DNA of 64,000 nucleotides from Roseovarius sp. EL26 (GCF_900327775.1 NZ_OUMZ01000007.1:1847606-1911605), one strand, 5' to 3'; shown: positions 45,197-54,262, counted from the first letter of the stretch. The notes: generated by a model not told the origin, from the letters alone. Made by a program: numbers and translations.

Positions 45197-45682
45197 TCAA
45201 TTCTTTCGATGCTTTTTGTGACGTTTTTGCAAGCGCTCAGCAAAGGCCTGACGCTCTTGCAGCGTCATTTCGGTCAGCCGCTCAAGCAGCACTTCACGAC
45301 CTTGCAGCAACCGCGTTGAGACAATGCCCTGCATCTGTTCAAGATGCCCGCGCGCGGCCTCGGCATCAAATTGTTCTGCAGTTAGCACCACAATCAACTT
45401 GGCTTTTTCCTGTTTGTATTGCCGAAAACCAGCACCGCTTTCTTCATAGGCCTCGTGCAACTTCTTACGAACTTTTTTCCGGTCTTCCGGTGACAATGCA
45501 TGCGTTAATGGCCCACCCATTTTGCCAAATCCACCGCCGTGATGTTTATGTCGCTCGCCGTGTATAAAAAATGCGCTCCCGGCGGCCCCGACAACCAGCA
45601 GGTTGAACGCAAGCGAGACAAACAGCACAATCCGCACCCACCGGCGCGCGCCAGGCTTTTGTGCTATGGTTTCGTCCTGCAT
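45197..45682 (-). CDS. Periplasmic heavy-metal sensor-like protein (CnrX/ZraP-type)
   Basis: A 161-residue protein with one N-terminal membrane helix (about 18-38), a His/Gly-rich stretch (HGERHKHHGGGFGKMGG) and a long helical periplasmic part with the LSPEDRKKVRKKLHEAY and LQERQAFAERL segments of the heavy-metal resistance/CpxP-ZraP group. It is the last gene of the ECF sigma operon, its ATG sharing one base with the previous stop (TAATG). A role as envelope-stress or metal sensor working with the sigma factor is inferred. Confidence 0.85.
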   Translation of the reverse strand: MQDETIAQKPGARRWVRIVLFVSLAFNLLVVGAAGSAFFIHGERHKHHGGGFGKMGGPLTHALSPEDRKKVRKKLHEAYEESGAGFRQYKQEKAKLIVVLTAEQFDAEAARGHLEQMQGIVSTRLLQGREVLLERLTEMTLQERQAFAERLQKRHKKHRKN

Positions 45683-46065
45683 TACAGCTCTCCTGCCAAT
45701 TCAAACTCTGCTTCGTACGACAGATCAACCACATGGGTCATGGTGTCTGACCCTAACAAGACCTGCGTCACGCTCTCAAGCCCCGCCGGGGCGCTGATCC
45801 CGATCCAAACCCCGGTTATCGAGGCCGTCGCCAAACCGGCCATTGCCGGCCATCCGCCCAAACCATCAAGCAACCGCGCGAGAAGACCCGCTTTTGCAGG
45901 GGTGGGCGTCACAGCATCCTGTGACAAAAATTCCGTTTGAACCGATCCCGCATCCGCAAGGGTCTTGGCCATCAGGTCATCCGGAGCGGTTACAGATGTC
46001 TTTCGCACCGAGGCAAAACACGCATCCAGAAAATCATCCTCTGTCTTGTCAATGTGCGTCGACAT
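45682..46065 (-). CDS. Anti-sigma-like single-pass membrane protein
   Basis: A 127-residue protein with an acidic cytoplasmic N-terminus (EDDFLDACFASVRKTS), one hydrophobic segment (about 75-95) and a short outer tail. No zinc-binding HxxxCxxC motif is present. No family is recognised. Its position, overlapping the ECF sigma gene by 17 nt and followed by a periplasmic sensor-like gene, is the classic place for an anti-sigma factor, so the name is contextual. Confidence 0.65.
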   Translation of the reverse strand: MSTHIDKTEDDFLDACFASVRKTSVTAPDDLMAKTLADAGSVQTEFLSQDAVTPTPAKAGLLARLLDGLGGWPAMAGLATASITGVWIGISAPAGLESVTQVLLGSDTMTHVVDLSYEAEFELAGEL

Positions 46066-46675
46066 ATCCCAGTTCCTCTCGTTTCTCGCTCAGCTTCACC
46101 GACAAACTGCGGCGCCCACGCGCATTCAAACTTTCAACCGCCTCGATGCTGATCTCCATGATCTCGGCAATCTCAGGGTTACTCAGCCCTTCGATGTGGC
46201 GCAACACAACCGCCTGCCGTTGTCGCTCTGGCAAATCGTTTAGCGCTTGTTGCAAAGCTTGTGCCCTAATCTGGTCTTGTATCTGCTCCGCAGTGCTTGC
46301 GGTTTCATCCACTGGCTCGTCCACTGCATCAAGCGTCATGGGCCGCATTTTGCGCAAACGATCCGTGCACAGGTTGGCCACTACACGGTAAAGCCAAGTT
46401 GTCACCTTGGCCTGATCCTGCTGCCACTGCGGCGCAATGCGCCACAACCGCAACATAGCCTCTTGCGCCACATCTTCGGCCTCAGCCCGGTCCCCCAGCA
46501 GACGCATGGCATGGCCTAGCACCGCAGGCGTCAGCCTGAGGGTCAGAACACGCGCCGCCTGCTGATCGCCGTTTGCGAACAACACCAGCAACGCGCCATC
46601 TGACAGCCCTTCGATCGCGGTCAATGAAAGATCCTTCGCCAAAACGTGCCCTGCTGCAAACCTATAGAAATCCAT
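46049..46675 (-). CDS. ECF family RNA polymerase sigma factor
   Basis: About 208 residues from MDFYRFAAGHVLAKD. Region 2 is LRLTPAVLGHAMRLLGDRAE with DVAQEAMLRLWR (about 50-85) and WLYRVVANLCTDRLR; region 4 is LPERQRQAVVLRHIEGLSNP and IAEIMEISIEAVESLNARG (about 150-195). Start choice is uncertain: no good Shine-Dalgarno precedes this ATG or the in-frame ATG at 46717. It lies between an EF-hand protein gene and an anti-sigma-like gene on the same strand. No matching autoregulatory promoter was identified. Confidence 0.92.
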   Translation of the reverse strand: MDFYRFAAGHVLAKDLSLTAIEGLSDGALLVLFANGDQQAARVLTLRLTPAVLGHAMRLLGDRAEAEDVAQEAMLRLWRIAPQWQQDQAKVTTWLYRVVANLCTDRLRKMRPMTLDAVDEPVDETASTAEQIQDQIRAQALQQALNDLPERQRQAVVLRHIEGLSNPEIAEIMEISIEAVESLNARGRRSLSVKLSEKREELGYVDAH

Positions 46676-46718
46676 ATAGGGGGTGGGGCATCTGACAACA
46701 CCCCACCCAAAGGACATA

Positions 46719-47204
46719 TTATTCCGATTCTGGTTCGTGCTTTTTACCGTGTTTCTTGCCGTGATGCTTTTTCATGGCCTCGAATTCTTCTGCGGAAATC
46801 GCGCCATTTTCATCGGCATCAATCTTGGCAAACATCTTATCCATACGGCCTTCGTGCTTTGCACTCATTTCCTCTGTGCTCAACATACCATCACCATTGG
46901 CATCATGCTTTTCGATCATGTGATCGGCATATTTTTCAGCCTTCTTGGCCTTTCGTTCCTTGATACGCTCGACCAGTTCTTCACGCGTCAGATTGCCATC
47001 ACCATTGGTGTCGGCTCCCTCAAAGCGTTTCTGCATGTGGCCTGCCATTTCCTCACGGGAAATCTGACCATCGCTGTTTGCATCCAATTCTTCGAATGAA
47101 TGATGCGGCCCGTGGCCACCTTTACCACTGCCGGCGAACCCTTGTGAAACACCGCCCAAAACTATTGCAACTGCCAGGCTGCTCATCAACATTGTATTTT
47201 TCAT
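46719..47204 (-). CDS. Exported EF-hand calcium-binding protein
   Basis: From MKNTMLMSSLAVAIVLG the protein is 161 residues with a signal peptide (to about 24). Four EF-hand loops follow: DANSDGQISREE, DTNGDGNLTREE, DANGDGMLSTEE and DADENGAISAEE, with His-rich segments near both ends of the mature part. GGAGA before this ATG fixes the start. It lies upstream of the ECF sigma gene on the same strand (43 nt), so calcium or metal sensing in the periplasm may feed the sigma system; this is inference. Confidence 0.9.
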   Translation of the reverse strand: MKNTMLMSSLAVAIVLGGVSQGFAGSGKGGHGPHHSFEELDANSDGQISREEMAGHMQKRFEGADTNGDGNLTREELVERIKERKAKKAEKYADHMIEKHDANGDGMLSTEEMSAKHEGRMDKMFAKIDADENGAISAEEFEAMKKHHGKKHGKKHEPESE

Positions 47205-47413
47205 TTTCTGTTCTCCGGACTTTACAAAGACATTATTTGAACGGCGTTTCATTACCCGTTCTGATCATAATACGGGGCACAGGTCACTTTCCGTCGCAAT
47301 TTATGAAAAATAATTTATGGGTTTTTGCGACATCCGGACGCAACCTTGCTTTGAACCTTTTATTTTAAGGGATTTTGCCCCATTTAGGGTTCAGCACATT
47401 TAATGAGTCCCCC

Positions 47414-47806
47414 ATGACCGATATCACAAACGCACCAACTGAAGATCGCGAATTGCGCCCCGCCTTGATGAAAGGTCTACGTCGCAAATGCCCTAATTGT
47501 GGCAGTGGCCCTCTGTTCAAAGGCTACCTCAAGGTGCGTGATACTTGCACAGTCTGCCGCGAGGATCTATCCCCACAACGCGCCGACGATGGCCCGGCCT
47601 ATCTCACCATTCTGATCGTTGGTCACCTGTTGGCTCCGATCCTGCACTTCGTATTTGTCCACTTTCGTCCCAGCCCGCTGACCATGTTCACGATATTCTC
47701 TATTGGCTGTGTCGCACTCTCGCTATACCTTCTGCCCAGAATGAAGGGGGCGGTCGTGGCCTTTCAATGGGCGCGTCGCATGCACGGGTTCGACACACGA
47801 CGCTGA
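47414..47806 (+). CDS. DUF983 domain protein
   Basis: A 130-residue protein with a zinc-ribbon pair (KCPNCGSGPLF and CTVCREDL, about 25-60) and two C-terminal membrane helices (about 70-115), the layout of DUF983. It ends with RMHGFD, common in the family. The function is unknown; some members lie near cytochrome oxidase genes, but none is here. The start at MTDITNAPTED was preferred to an in-frame ATG 13 codons earlier. It diverges from the EF-hand gene and is followed by a Nudix gene at 27 nt. Confidence 0.88.
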   Translation: MTDITNAPTEDRELRPALMKGLRRKCPNCGSGPLFKGYLKVRDTCTVCREDLSPQRADDGPAYLTILIVGHLLAPILHFVFVHFRPSPLTMFTIFSIGCVALSLYLLPRMKGAVVAFQWARRMHGFDTRR

Positions 47807-47833
47807 CCCCCTCCACAACAGGCAAGGGGCATC

Positions 47834-48535
47834 ATGAGCATCGATAAAACCGCCATTCGCAATGCGGCTACCATCATCGCATTGCGTGACCGTCATACCA
47901 ACCCTCAGGTTCTGATGGGTCAGCGCGGTGCCAAAGCTGCGTTTATGCCGTCCAAGTTTGTTTTTCCCGGCGGGGCCGTAGATGCAGGTGACGCGGACAT
48001 ATCACTTGCAACATCATTGCCCTCTCTTTGCACAGACCGCCTACGCGAAGACAGCGCCACAGATCTGTCTCATGCCCTTGCCGTTGCCGCCATTCGTGAG
48101 CTTTGGGAAGAAACCGGTTTAATTCTTGGCCAAACCGGTAATTGGTCTGGCGACATCCCTGAAGACTGGCAAAGCTACGCCGCACGCGGGTTTGTGCCCA
48201 CCGCAAATGCACTCCAATTCGTGTTTCGTGCGATCACTCCGCCAGGTCGACCACGTCGTTTTGATGCGCGGTTCTTTCTGTTAGATGCTGATCAGCTTGC
48301 AGGTGATCTTGATGATTTTTCTGCCGCCAGCGATGAGCTGTCGCACCTGCAGTGGGTACCCCTCAGTCAGGTCAGAGATTTTGATCTGCCCTTTATCACC
48401 GAGGTCGTTCTAGCCGAGATTGAGATCACTGCTCACAATCCGCAACCACCCGCATCTGTTCCATTTTTCAAAAACGATGATGAGGCCAGCCTGTTCATTC
48501 GCCTACGTGGCTATAGCCCGAAATCAGACGAATAA
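47834..48535 (+). CDS. Nudix hydrolase
   Basis: A 233-residue Nudix enzyme. The core pieces are MPSKFVFPGGAVDAGD (about 35-50) and the Nudix helix AVAAIRELWEETGLIL (about 83-98), which keeps the RExxEE and GU residues. The rest, with FRAITPPGRPRRFDARFF, is like the larger NUDT19/CoA-type group of alphaproteobacteria. The substrate cannot be read. It converges with an EamA gene 2 nt away. Confidence 0.88.
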   Translation: MSIDKTAIRNAATIIALRDRHTNPQVLMGQRGAKAAFMPSKFVFPGGAVDAGDADISLATSLPSLCTDRLREDSATDLSHALAVAAIRELWEETGLILGQTGNWSGDIPEDWQSYAARGFVPTANALQFVFRAITPPGRPRRFDARFFLLDADQLAGDLDDFSAASDELSHLQWVPLSQVRDFDLPFITEVVLAEIEITAHNPQPPASVPFFKNDDEASLFIRLRGYSPKSDE

Positions 48536-48537
48536 CT

Positions 48538-49440
48538 TCACCCAAAAACGATGAGAAGCACAATACTGGCACTCAGCAGGCCGATACCCGCCAGTTCACG
48601 CGCGGTGATTTTCTCCCGAAAAAACAATACCGAAGCCAGCAGGGAAAAGATCACCTCGACCTGCCCCACCGCGAACACATAAGCCGCATTCTGCAACGCA
48701 AAAGCTGTGAACCAACACAGGCTGCCAAGCATGCTGGTGATGCCCATCCATACCGCCTGGTGTCGTGCGGCCCAAACCCGGCCAAGCTGCCCGCGCTCGC
48801 GCCAACGTAGCCAAAATGACATTCCAATGGTTTGCGACGCGGTGACCGCAGCAATCGACACAACGGCACGAAAAAGCGCGTCATCGCTGGCAATCTCCAA
48901 CGTTGCGCCACGATACCCCACTGCTGAAACTGCGAAAAATGCACCTGACAATACACCAAGGCCCGCCGCCCGGTTCATCAAACGGCCCGCCCATTTACCG
49001 GCCCCCTCGGGTGGGTCAGACAAGACCAGTACGCCTACCAATCCGACCAGAATGGCGCAAAACCCTGCCATGCTGATCCGATCACCCAAGATAACCAACC
49101 CCACAAGCGCAGTTTGGATCACTTCGGTTTTCTTGAACGTAATACCAACTGCGAAATTGCGCTCGGCAAAGATCGCGACCACACACCAAGTGGCCAAAAT
49201 CTGCGCCACACCGCCGCTAAGAACAAACAGCCAAAATCGCGCTGACAAATCCGGCACCCCGGCCCCGGACCAGATCACATACCCAACGGCCACTGTCGCG
49301 GCAAAGGGTGCGGAATAAGCAAACCGCGCAAATGTCGCCCCACCAGAGGACAGTACCCCCATGCTTAGCGATTTTTGCAACATAAAGCGCAACGTCTGAA
49401 ACGCGGCTGCCGCAACCGAAAGGATAATCCATACTTCCAT
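48538..49440 (-). CDS. EamA/DMT family transporter
   Basis: A 300-residue protein from MEVWIILSVAAAAFQTLRF with about ten hydrophobic segments. Two EamA halves are seen; GVPDLSARFWLFVLSGG and AYVFAVGQVEVIFSLLASVL in the second half hold the family glutamate. GAAGG lies just before this ATG; the longer frame would need a TTG start. The gene stands alone on the minus strand with the desaturase gene upstream by 85 nt. Substrate unknown. Confidence 0.88.
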   Translation of the reverse strand: MEVWIILSVAAAAFQTLRFMLQKSLSMGVLSSGGATFARFAYSAPFAATVAVGYVIWSGAGVPDLSARFWLFVLSGGVAQILATWCVVAIFAERNFAVGITFKKTEVIQTALVGLVILGDRISMAGFCAILVGLVGVLVLSDPPEGAGKWAGRLMNRAAGLGVLSGAFFAVSAVGYRGATLEIASDDALFRAVVSIAAVTASQTIGMSFWLRWRERGQLGRVWAARHQAVWMGITSMLGSLCWFTAFALQNAAYVFAVGQVEVIFSLLASVLFFREKITARELAGIGLLSASIVLLIVFG

Positions 49441-49525
49441 CCGGCCTTCATGCCCAGCTTTCAAAGGCTTGACCAGAGCAGCCGATCATCTCTTCACAAA
49501 TACTTCAGGGGGGACCGCGCCGAAA

Positions 49526-50443
49526 TCAGTCTCGCGGCTCAATCCTTGACCACATGGGATGCGGTACCGGGTCTTTGGCCTTGAAAAAATACTTCCTGAA
49601 TATCTCGGCATATGACCCATAGCGATAGCCATCATTGCGCCGCAGGTATTTCTCACGATCTCCTTCGTAGACCCCCGGCAGATCATACCAGGCCACATTG
49701 GGGTGCATGTGATGTACCACGTGCAAGTTGTTGTTCAGAAAAATCCAAGACAACGGACCTTTGTCCTCGATCACCACGGTGCGACCGCTGGCGCGTTCGT
49801 GTGCACGGTGTTCCAAAAAGGTGCGGATTTTAAGGATCGATAGCGCAACATAACAGCTCAGAAAATAGGCCCAGATTGGCATTGGTGAACTGGCCACCCA
49901 TAACAGTACAGGAACAATTGCCGGTATTTGCCACAACCAGCCATTACGTGCCGCGATATTCCCCGCCTTGGCCGCCCGCCAATCTGCGCGCATAAAGGCA
50001 TATTGCCCAACCAGTGGTCCGACGGTCAACCGCCCCAAGAGCGTGTTGTTGAATTGCAAAATCAACTGCCCCCAACGTGGAAGCGTCGCCCATGTTTCGG
50101 GATCAAAGAAATTGGATTCCGGGTCATCATAAGGATCCGTCAACAGTGAGTCGCGATGATGATCCAGATGCAGATCGCGAAATCGCTGGTAGGGAATGGC
50201 CAACCCCAGACAAGGAAAAACCAGAAATTCGTTCAAAGCCTTGCTGCGAAAGGGATGCCCATGCAGCGCTTCATGCGTCAGTGATGAATGCAAGGCGACA
50301 AAAATGATCGTCGCCGCGATGCCCAGCGGCAGCCACAGCGCCGCCAGCCATGTGGTTGCAACACTCCATCCCAGATAACACACCACCAACAACAGCAAAG
50401 TCGGCCATTCCACTAAACGGGCCTTCGTCATCGGCTCAGCCAT
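49526..50443 (-). CDS. Membrane fatty acid desaturase family protein
   Basis: A 305-residue integral membrane di-iron enzyme. The three histidine boxes are HSSLTHEALHGH (about 48-59), DLHLDHHRD (about 83-91) and NNLHVVHHMHPN (about 235-246), with hydrophobic segments around 15-45 and 170-195. The order matches FA_desaturase enzymes; a carotenoid or fatty acid substrate is equally possible. The start at MAEPMTKARL overlaps the DUF2061 end by 8 nt and so couples the two genes. Confidence 0.9.
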   Translation of the reverse strand: MAEPMTKARLVEWPTLLLLVVCYLGWSVATTWLAALWLPLGIAATIIFVALHSSLTHEALHGHPFRSKALNEFLVFPCLGLAIPYQRFRDLHLDHHRDSLLTDPYDDPESNFFDPETWATLPRWGQLILQFNNTLLGRLTVGPLVGQYAFMRADWRAAKAGNIAARNGWLWQIPAIVPVLLWVASSPMPIWAYFLSCYVALSILKIRTFLEHRAHERASGRTVVIEDKGPLSWIFLNNNLHVVHHMHPNVAWYDLPGVYEGDREKYLRRNDGYRYGSYAEIFRKYFFKAKDPVPHPMWSRIEPRD

Positions 50444-50642
50444 GCATCCGCCCCCAGGAGATTTTCGCCCAGACACGTTCATAAGCAAAATAACAGCACA
50501 GCCCGATCAGGGTATTCACAATGGCCATCGCTCCGCCGACCATCATTGATCCGGTCATGACCAGCCCAACTAGGGCCATCATCATCAACCCCATCACGTT
50601 CCACACAATCGCTTTCACCAACGTGCGCCGTTGCGTCTCCAT
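50436..50642 (-). CDS. DUF2061 domain small membrane protein
   Basis: A 68-residue protein with two membrane segments (about 8-28 and 34-55) and the DUF2061 pattern: TLVKAIVWNVMGLMM, then AIVNTLIGLCCYFAYERVW and the C-terminal ISWG. Function unknown. It is the first gene of a two-gene unit with the desaturase and diverges from the XRE regulator gene. Confidence 0.88.
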   Translation of the reverse strand: METQRRTLVKAIVWNVMGLMMMALVGLVMTGSMMVGGAMAIVNTLIGLCCYFAYERVWAKISWGRMHG

Positions 50643-50726
50643 TCCCGTACCTCATGATGAATTTCACGAAAATGTTACTATAGAAAATGTCGTCGAGGCA
50701 TTCCGATAACAGTTAACATTTTTCAG

Positions 50727-50751
50727 CATATGTGATTATTATCACCATATG
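50727..50751. promoter_or_regulatory. Imperfect palindrome overlapping the XRE gene start
   Basis: CATATGTGAT and ATCACCATATG form inverted arms (one extra base on the right) around TATT, and the right arm includes the ATG at 50749. No Shine-Dalgarno precedes that ATG, so a leaderless start with an operator over it is possible. Autoregulation is inferred. Confidence 0.4.
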
Positions 50752-51606
50752 AGCTATAAAATCGACAAGCGGCACCGTGCCGCCCAATTCCGCACCCGCC
50801 TGGCCGAGGCAATCCGCGATCGCGGCAGTAATCAAAGCGCTTTGGCCCGTGCCATCGGTGTTGATCGTTCAACCATTTCACAGCTTCTTAAGGACCAAGG
50901 CGCACGCTTGCCCAATGCGCAAATCATCGGGGAATGCGCCTCAACACTTGGGGTTTCCGCCGATTGGTTACTGGGATTGACCGACAGGTCTGAAACTGCG
51001 GCGGACATTCTGGCCCATTCCCTGACGTTGACGAAAGCACAGCGCGCTTTGGTCGATGAACAAATCTTTGCCTGGCACCAAGAGGCTGCGGGGTACAAAA
51101 TCCGTCATGTCCCGGCTGGCCTGCCCGATATGTTAAAAACCCGCGATATGCTGGAATGGGAATATGCGCCGCATTTGGGGCGCAGCGCGGATCAAGCCAT
51201 CGGCGCATCCGAAGACCGCATGGCATGGATGCGTCAGACCAATTCAGATTATGAAATCGCGCTGCCGCTCTATGAGGTGCAATCGTTGATTCACGGCGAG
51301 GGGTATTATTCCGGTCTGCCCACTGAGATTCGCGAAGCTCAGATCGAACATTTTCTGGAAGCGACTGAGCAGCTCTATCCCAGCCTGCGGCTCTATCTAT
51401 ACGACGCCCGAAGATTATACTCTGCCCCGATTACCATTTTCGGACCACTCTTGGCAGCTGTTTACATTGGCCAGTCCTACATGGTGTTTCGCGACACTGA
51501 ACGCGTGCAAAGCCTGACCGCCCACTTTGATCATCTGGTGCGCGAGGCCCATGTTGGCGCTCGCACCCTCCCAGATCATATTCGCAGCCTGCGGGCGGCG
51601 CGCTAG
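50749..51606 (+). CDS. XRE family transcriptional regulator
   Basis: A 285-residue protein with an N-terminal Cro/XRE helix-turn-helix (about 14-75: NQSALARAIGVDRSTISQLL, then CASTLGVSADWLLGLTD) and a long C-terminal domain (about 95-285) that has no recognised family. The C-terminal part contains WEYAPHLGRSADQAIGASED and EIRE with several aromatic residues, perhaps a ligand pocket. It diverges from DUF2061-desaturase and may control them or itself. Its stop overlaps the next gene's stop by 3 nt in opposite direction. Confidence 0.88.
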   Translation: MSYKIDKRHRAAQFRTRLAEAIRDRGSNQSALARAIGVDRSTISQLLKDQGARLPNAQIIGECASTLGVSADWLLGLTDRSETAADILAHSLTLTKAQRALVDEQIFAWHQEAAGYKIRHVPAGLPDMLKTRDMLEWEYAPHLGRSADQAIGASEDRMAWMRQTNSDYEIALPLYEVQSLIHGEGYYSGLPTEIREAQIEHFLEATEQLYPSLRLYLYDARRLYSAPITIFGPLLAAVYIGQSYMVFRDTERVQSLTAHFDHLVREAHVGARTLPDHIRSLRAAR

Positions 51607-52541
51607 GCTGTGCGGCTTTTCTTCAACCTGCCAAACAATCGCCCGTCAGTTACCGCTAGCCCCAGCGCGATCAGGCCAAACCCGACCCAGGCCTCAGGCC
51701 CCAGTCGCTCACCCAGAAACGCCACGCCCAAGCCGATGGAAAACGGTGGGATCATTAGGGTCACCAGCATCAGGTTGGCGCTACCTGCACGTACCAAAAT
51801 GGCAAAGTACAATATATACGCCAGCACCGTCGACAGAGCCGCCAGTCCAAAAAGCGACGCCCAGACACCACTAGACAGATTAAAAGCAGGCACACCATCG
51901 ACCCAAAACACAATCGGGATCATCAAAACAGTGCTGCCCATCACCATGCCCAGCGCATTCATCAGTGGTGGCTGCCCGGCCAGCGTCCGCTTGGCCCAGA
52001 CACTGGCAAGTGCATAGGAGAGTGCAGCACCCAAAATGGCCAATTGCGCCAGATTGCGCGGGTCAAAATTGGTCAGCGCATCCAGCCCCATGATGACCCC
52101 CACGCCGATGACACCAAAGATCGCACCGACAATTTTGCGCGGTGTCAGGGGTTCATCCACCAGCAGCAACCCAGCCACAACCGCACCAAAGACCGCCGTT
52201 GTGCCGTTTAGAATCGATGCAAGGCCGCTTTCGATCTGCGTCTGCCCCCAGAAGATCAGCGAAAAGGGGATCGCGTTATTCAATCCGCCCATGACCAGAT
52301 AACACAGCCATGTTTTTGGTGCGGTGGGCAGAGCGATCCCCTTCCACCAGACCACCAGCAGCAAAAACGGCACGGCCCAAAACACGCGGTGCAGCGTGAT
52401 GGTCAGGGGTGGGACTTCGCGCAAGGCTATCTCGGCAAAGAAAAACGACCCGCCCCATACTGCGGCAAGCGCCAGCAACATAAGGCCAGAGGTCAGGTTA
52501 ATCGTCGGTGTTGTATTTGTATCCATAACTCGTACTCGCAT
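51603..52541 (-). CDS. EamA/DMT family transporter
   Basis: A 312-residue transporter with ten membrane segments and both EamA halves: LAAVWGGSFFFAEIALREVP near the N-terminus and the second-half MIPPFSIGLGVAFLGERLG with the conserved GE pair. GAGG lies 7 nt before the ATG at 52541, preferred over the ATG at 52526. It converges on the XRE gene. Upstream are DinB and aldo/keto reductase genes on the same strand, 60 nt away. Substrate unknown. Confidence 0.9.
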   Translation of the reverse strand: MRVRVMDTNTTPTINLTSGLMLLALAAVWGGSFFFAEIALREVPPLTITLHRVFWAVPFLLLVVWWKGIALPTAPKTWLCYLVMGGLNNAIPFSLIFWGQTQIESGLASILNGTTAVFGAVVAGLLLVDEPLTPRKIVGAIFGVIGVGVIMGLDALTNFDPRNLAQLAILGAALSYALASVWAKRTLAGQPPLMNALGMVMGSTVLMIPIVFWVDGVPAFNLSSGVWASLFGLAALSTVLAYILYFAILVRAGSANLMLVTLMIPPFSIGLGVAFLGERLGPEAWVGFGLIALGLAVTDGRLFGRLKKSRTA

Positions 52542-52601
52542 AGGGTCACCTCACGCTCGACCCGTTTCTTGCGCTTAAAGAGAAGACATCCCAATCGGAC
52601 G

Positions 52602-53117
52602 TTATAACTGAAGATACCGGTCCGGCATAAAGGGTACATCCGTGTTATCGGTTTTCACCCCAAACCCAGTCAACGCGCCATGAACTTGGCCCCGATGATG
52701 CGTTTGATGATTAAAGAGCTGTATCACCAATGTCTTTTTCGGTTTTGTGATATCGCGCCCAATCGCACCGGAAAACCAGCTGAGATCGCCGTCAAACCAC
52801 GCCTCAGAAACATTTTTTGCCCATTCCAGAATGGTCTGATCAAAGGCTTTACGTTCAATCACATAGGTCTTCCAATCTTCGATCAGGTTCACTGAATCGG
52901 GAATCCCAACCTCCGGTGCGGGGGTGTCGGCAAAGCGGCTCATCCAGATTAAATCACCCCAGAACAGATGCGACAATGTTTGTTGGATCGATCCGAAAAA
53001 CAGGCCTGTATCCTGCTGACGCTGCGCTTCACTTAATTCATCGGCAGCCGCCAACAATACCTCGTTTTGCCACAGGTTATAGCGGGCCATCGTGATGGCA
53101 TAGTCTTTGTTGGGCAT
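52602..53117 (-). CDS. DinB family protein
   Basis: A 171-residue four-helix protein from MPNKDYAITMARYNLWQNE. The three metal-binding histidines of the DinB fold are probably in SIQQTLSHLFWGDLIW (about 44-59), and in NHQTHHRGQVHGAL (about 132-145). The DinB/YfiT group includes thiol-dependent transferases and maleylpyruvate isomerases; activity here is not known. GGAGGG before the ATG fixes the start 13 nt after the aldo/keto reductase stop, so they are cotranscribed. Confidence 0.88.
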   Translation of the reverse strand: MPNKDYAITMARYNLWQNEVLLAAADELSEAQRQQDTGLFFGSIQQTLSHLFWGDLIWMSRFADTPAPEVGIPDSVNLIEDWKTYVIERKAFDQTILEWAKNVSEAWFDGDLSWFSGAIGRDITKPKKTLVIQLFNHQTHHRGQVHGALTGFGVKTDNTDVPFMPDRYLQL

Positions 53118-53130
53118 GCTTGGCCCTCCT

Positions 53131-54174
53131 TTAGTACGGCATCGGATTGGCGCGATGGGCCTCATCAATCTCGCCCAACACCTCGTCACTCAGTGACACC
53201 TCATCGCTGCCCAACGCCAGATCCAGCTGCTCCATTGTGGTTGCTCCAAAAATGACCGACCCCATAAAGGGTCGCTGCATCGCCCAGGCCAGTGCCATTT
53301 GCACCGGCTCCAGCCCATGCCGCTCAGCAATCTCCAGATAGGCTTGAACTGCGTCATAGGCGCGATCGGTCCGACGCCCGCCAAGATCACTGACAATCGA
53401 CATGCGCGAGCCCTCAGGCACGGCACCGTTTTGATATTTCCCGGTTAAGAAGCCCGCCGCAAGCGGTGAAAATGCCAAAAGATCCACATCTTCGTTCACG
53501 CTCAACTCTGCTAGATCGGTGTCATACATCCTGCACATCAGTGAATATTCATTCTGGATCGACGCGACACGTGGCCCATGCCCTGCCTTTGACAAACGTA
53601 ACCACTGCGCAGTGCCCCAGGCAGATTCGTTCGACAGACCAAAGGCCCGGATTGTCCCGCGCTGCACTTCACGCTCCAGCGCCTCTAGGCATTCGGCCAT
53701 ATTGTCCAATGTCTCGGTCTTGTTCTGGCTGGACGGATCATAGCGCCAGTTCTGTCGGAACATATAACTGCCCCGGTTGGGCCAGTGGAATTGATACAAA
53801 TCGATGTAATCGGTCTGCAATCGCTTCAGCGACCCCTCAATCGCCTGCGCAATCGTCTGTCCGGAAATGGGCGCACCATCACGGGCATTCTTGAACCCCG
53901 CACCAGAATGTTTCGATGCCAGTAGCATATCCTTGCGCCGCCCGGTCGCCGCAAACCAATTGCCAATAATCTCTTCGGTCCGCCCGGTTGTTTCACCAGA
54001 AATCGGATTGACCGGATACATCTCAGCCGTATCAACAAAATTGATCCCCCGCTCCAATGCGCGATCGATCTGAGCATGGCCCTCTTCTTGTGAGTTTTGC
54101 GTGCCCCAAGTCATTGACCCAAGGCACAGCTTGCTGATCTTTAGATCGGTCTGCCCCAATTGTTTCATCTGCAT
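53131..54174 (-). CDS. Aldo/keto reductase (Tas-like)
   Basis: A 347-residue NADPH-dependent reductase. The catalytic set is visible: the aspartate and tyrosine in FVDTAEMYP (about 50-58), the lysine in LLASKHSG (about 83-90) and the histidine in DLYQFHWPNRG (about 125-135). The NPISGETTGRTEEIIGNWF segment is like E. coli Tas. AGGGG lies 8 nt before the ATG at 54174. The substrate is unknown. It diverges from the YceI gene. Confidence 0.9.
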   Translation of the reverse strand: MQMKQLGQTDLKISKLCLGSMTWGTQNSQEEGHAQIDRALERGINFVDTAEMYPVNPISGETTGRTEEIIGNWFAATGRRKDMLLASKHSGAGFKNARDGAPISGQTIAQAIEGSLKRLQTDYIDLYQFHWPNRGSYMFRQNWRYDPSSQNKTETLDNMAECLEALEREVQRGTIRAFGLSNESAWGTAQWLRLSKAGHGPRVASIQNEYSLMCRMYDTDLAELSVNEDVDLLAFSPLAAGFLTGKYQNGAVPEGSRMSIVSDLGGRRTDRAYDAVQAYLEIAERHGLEPVQMALAWAMQRPFMGSVIFGATTMEQLDLALGSDEVSLSDEVLGEIDEAHRANPMPY

Positions 54175-54262
54175 GAATTCTGCCCCTTTTCGTGACCCAT
54201 ATTACAAAAGCGTGACAAACAGTGACTCGCCAGTGTGACACCTGCGCCCTACTGTCCCCCGC

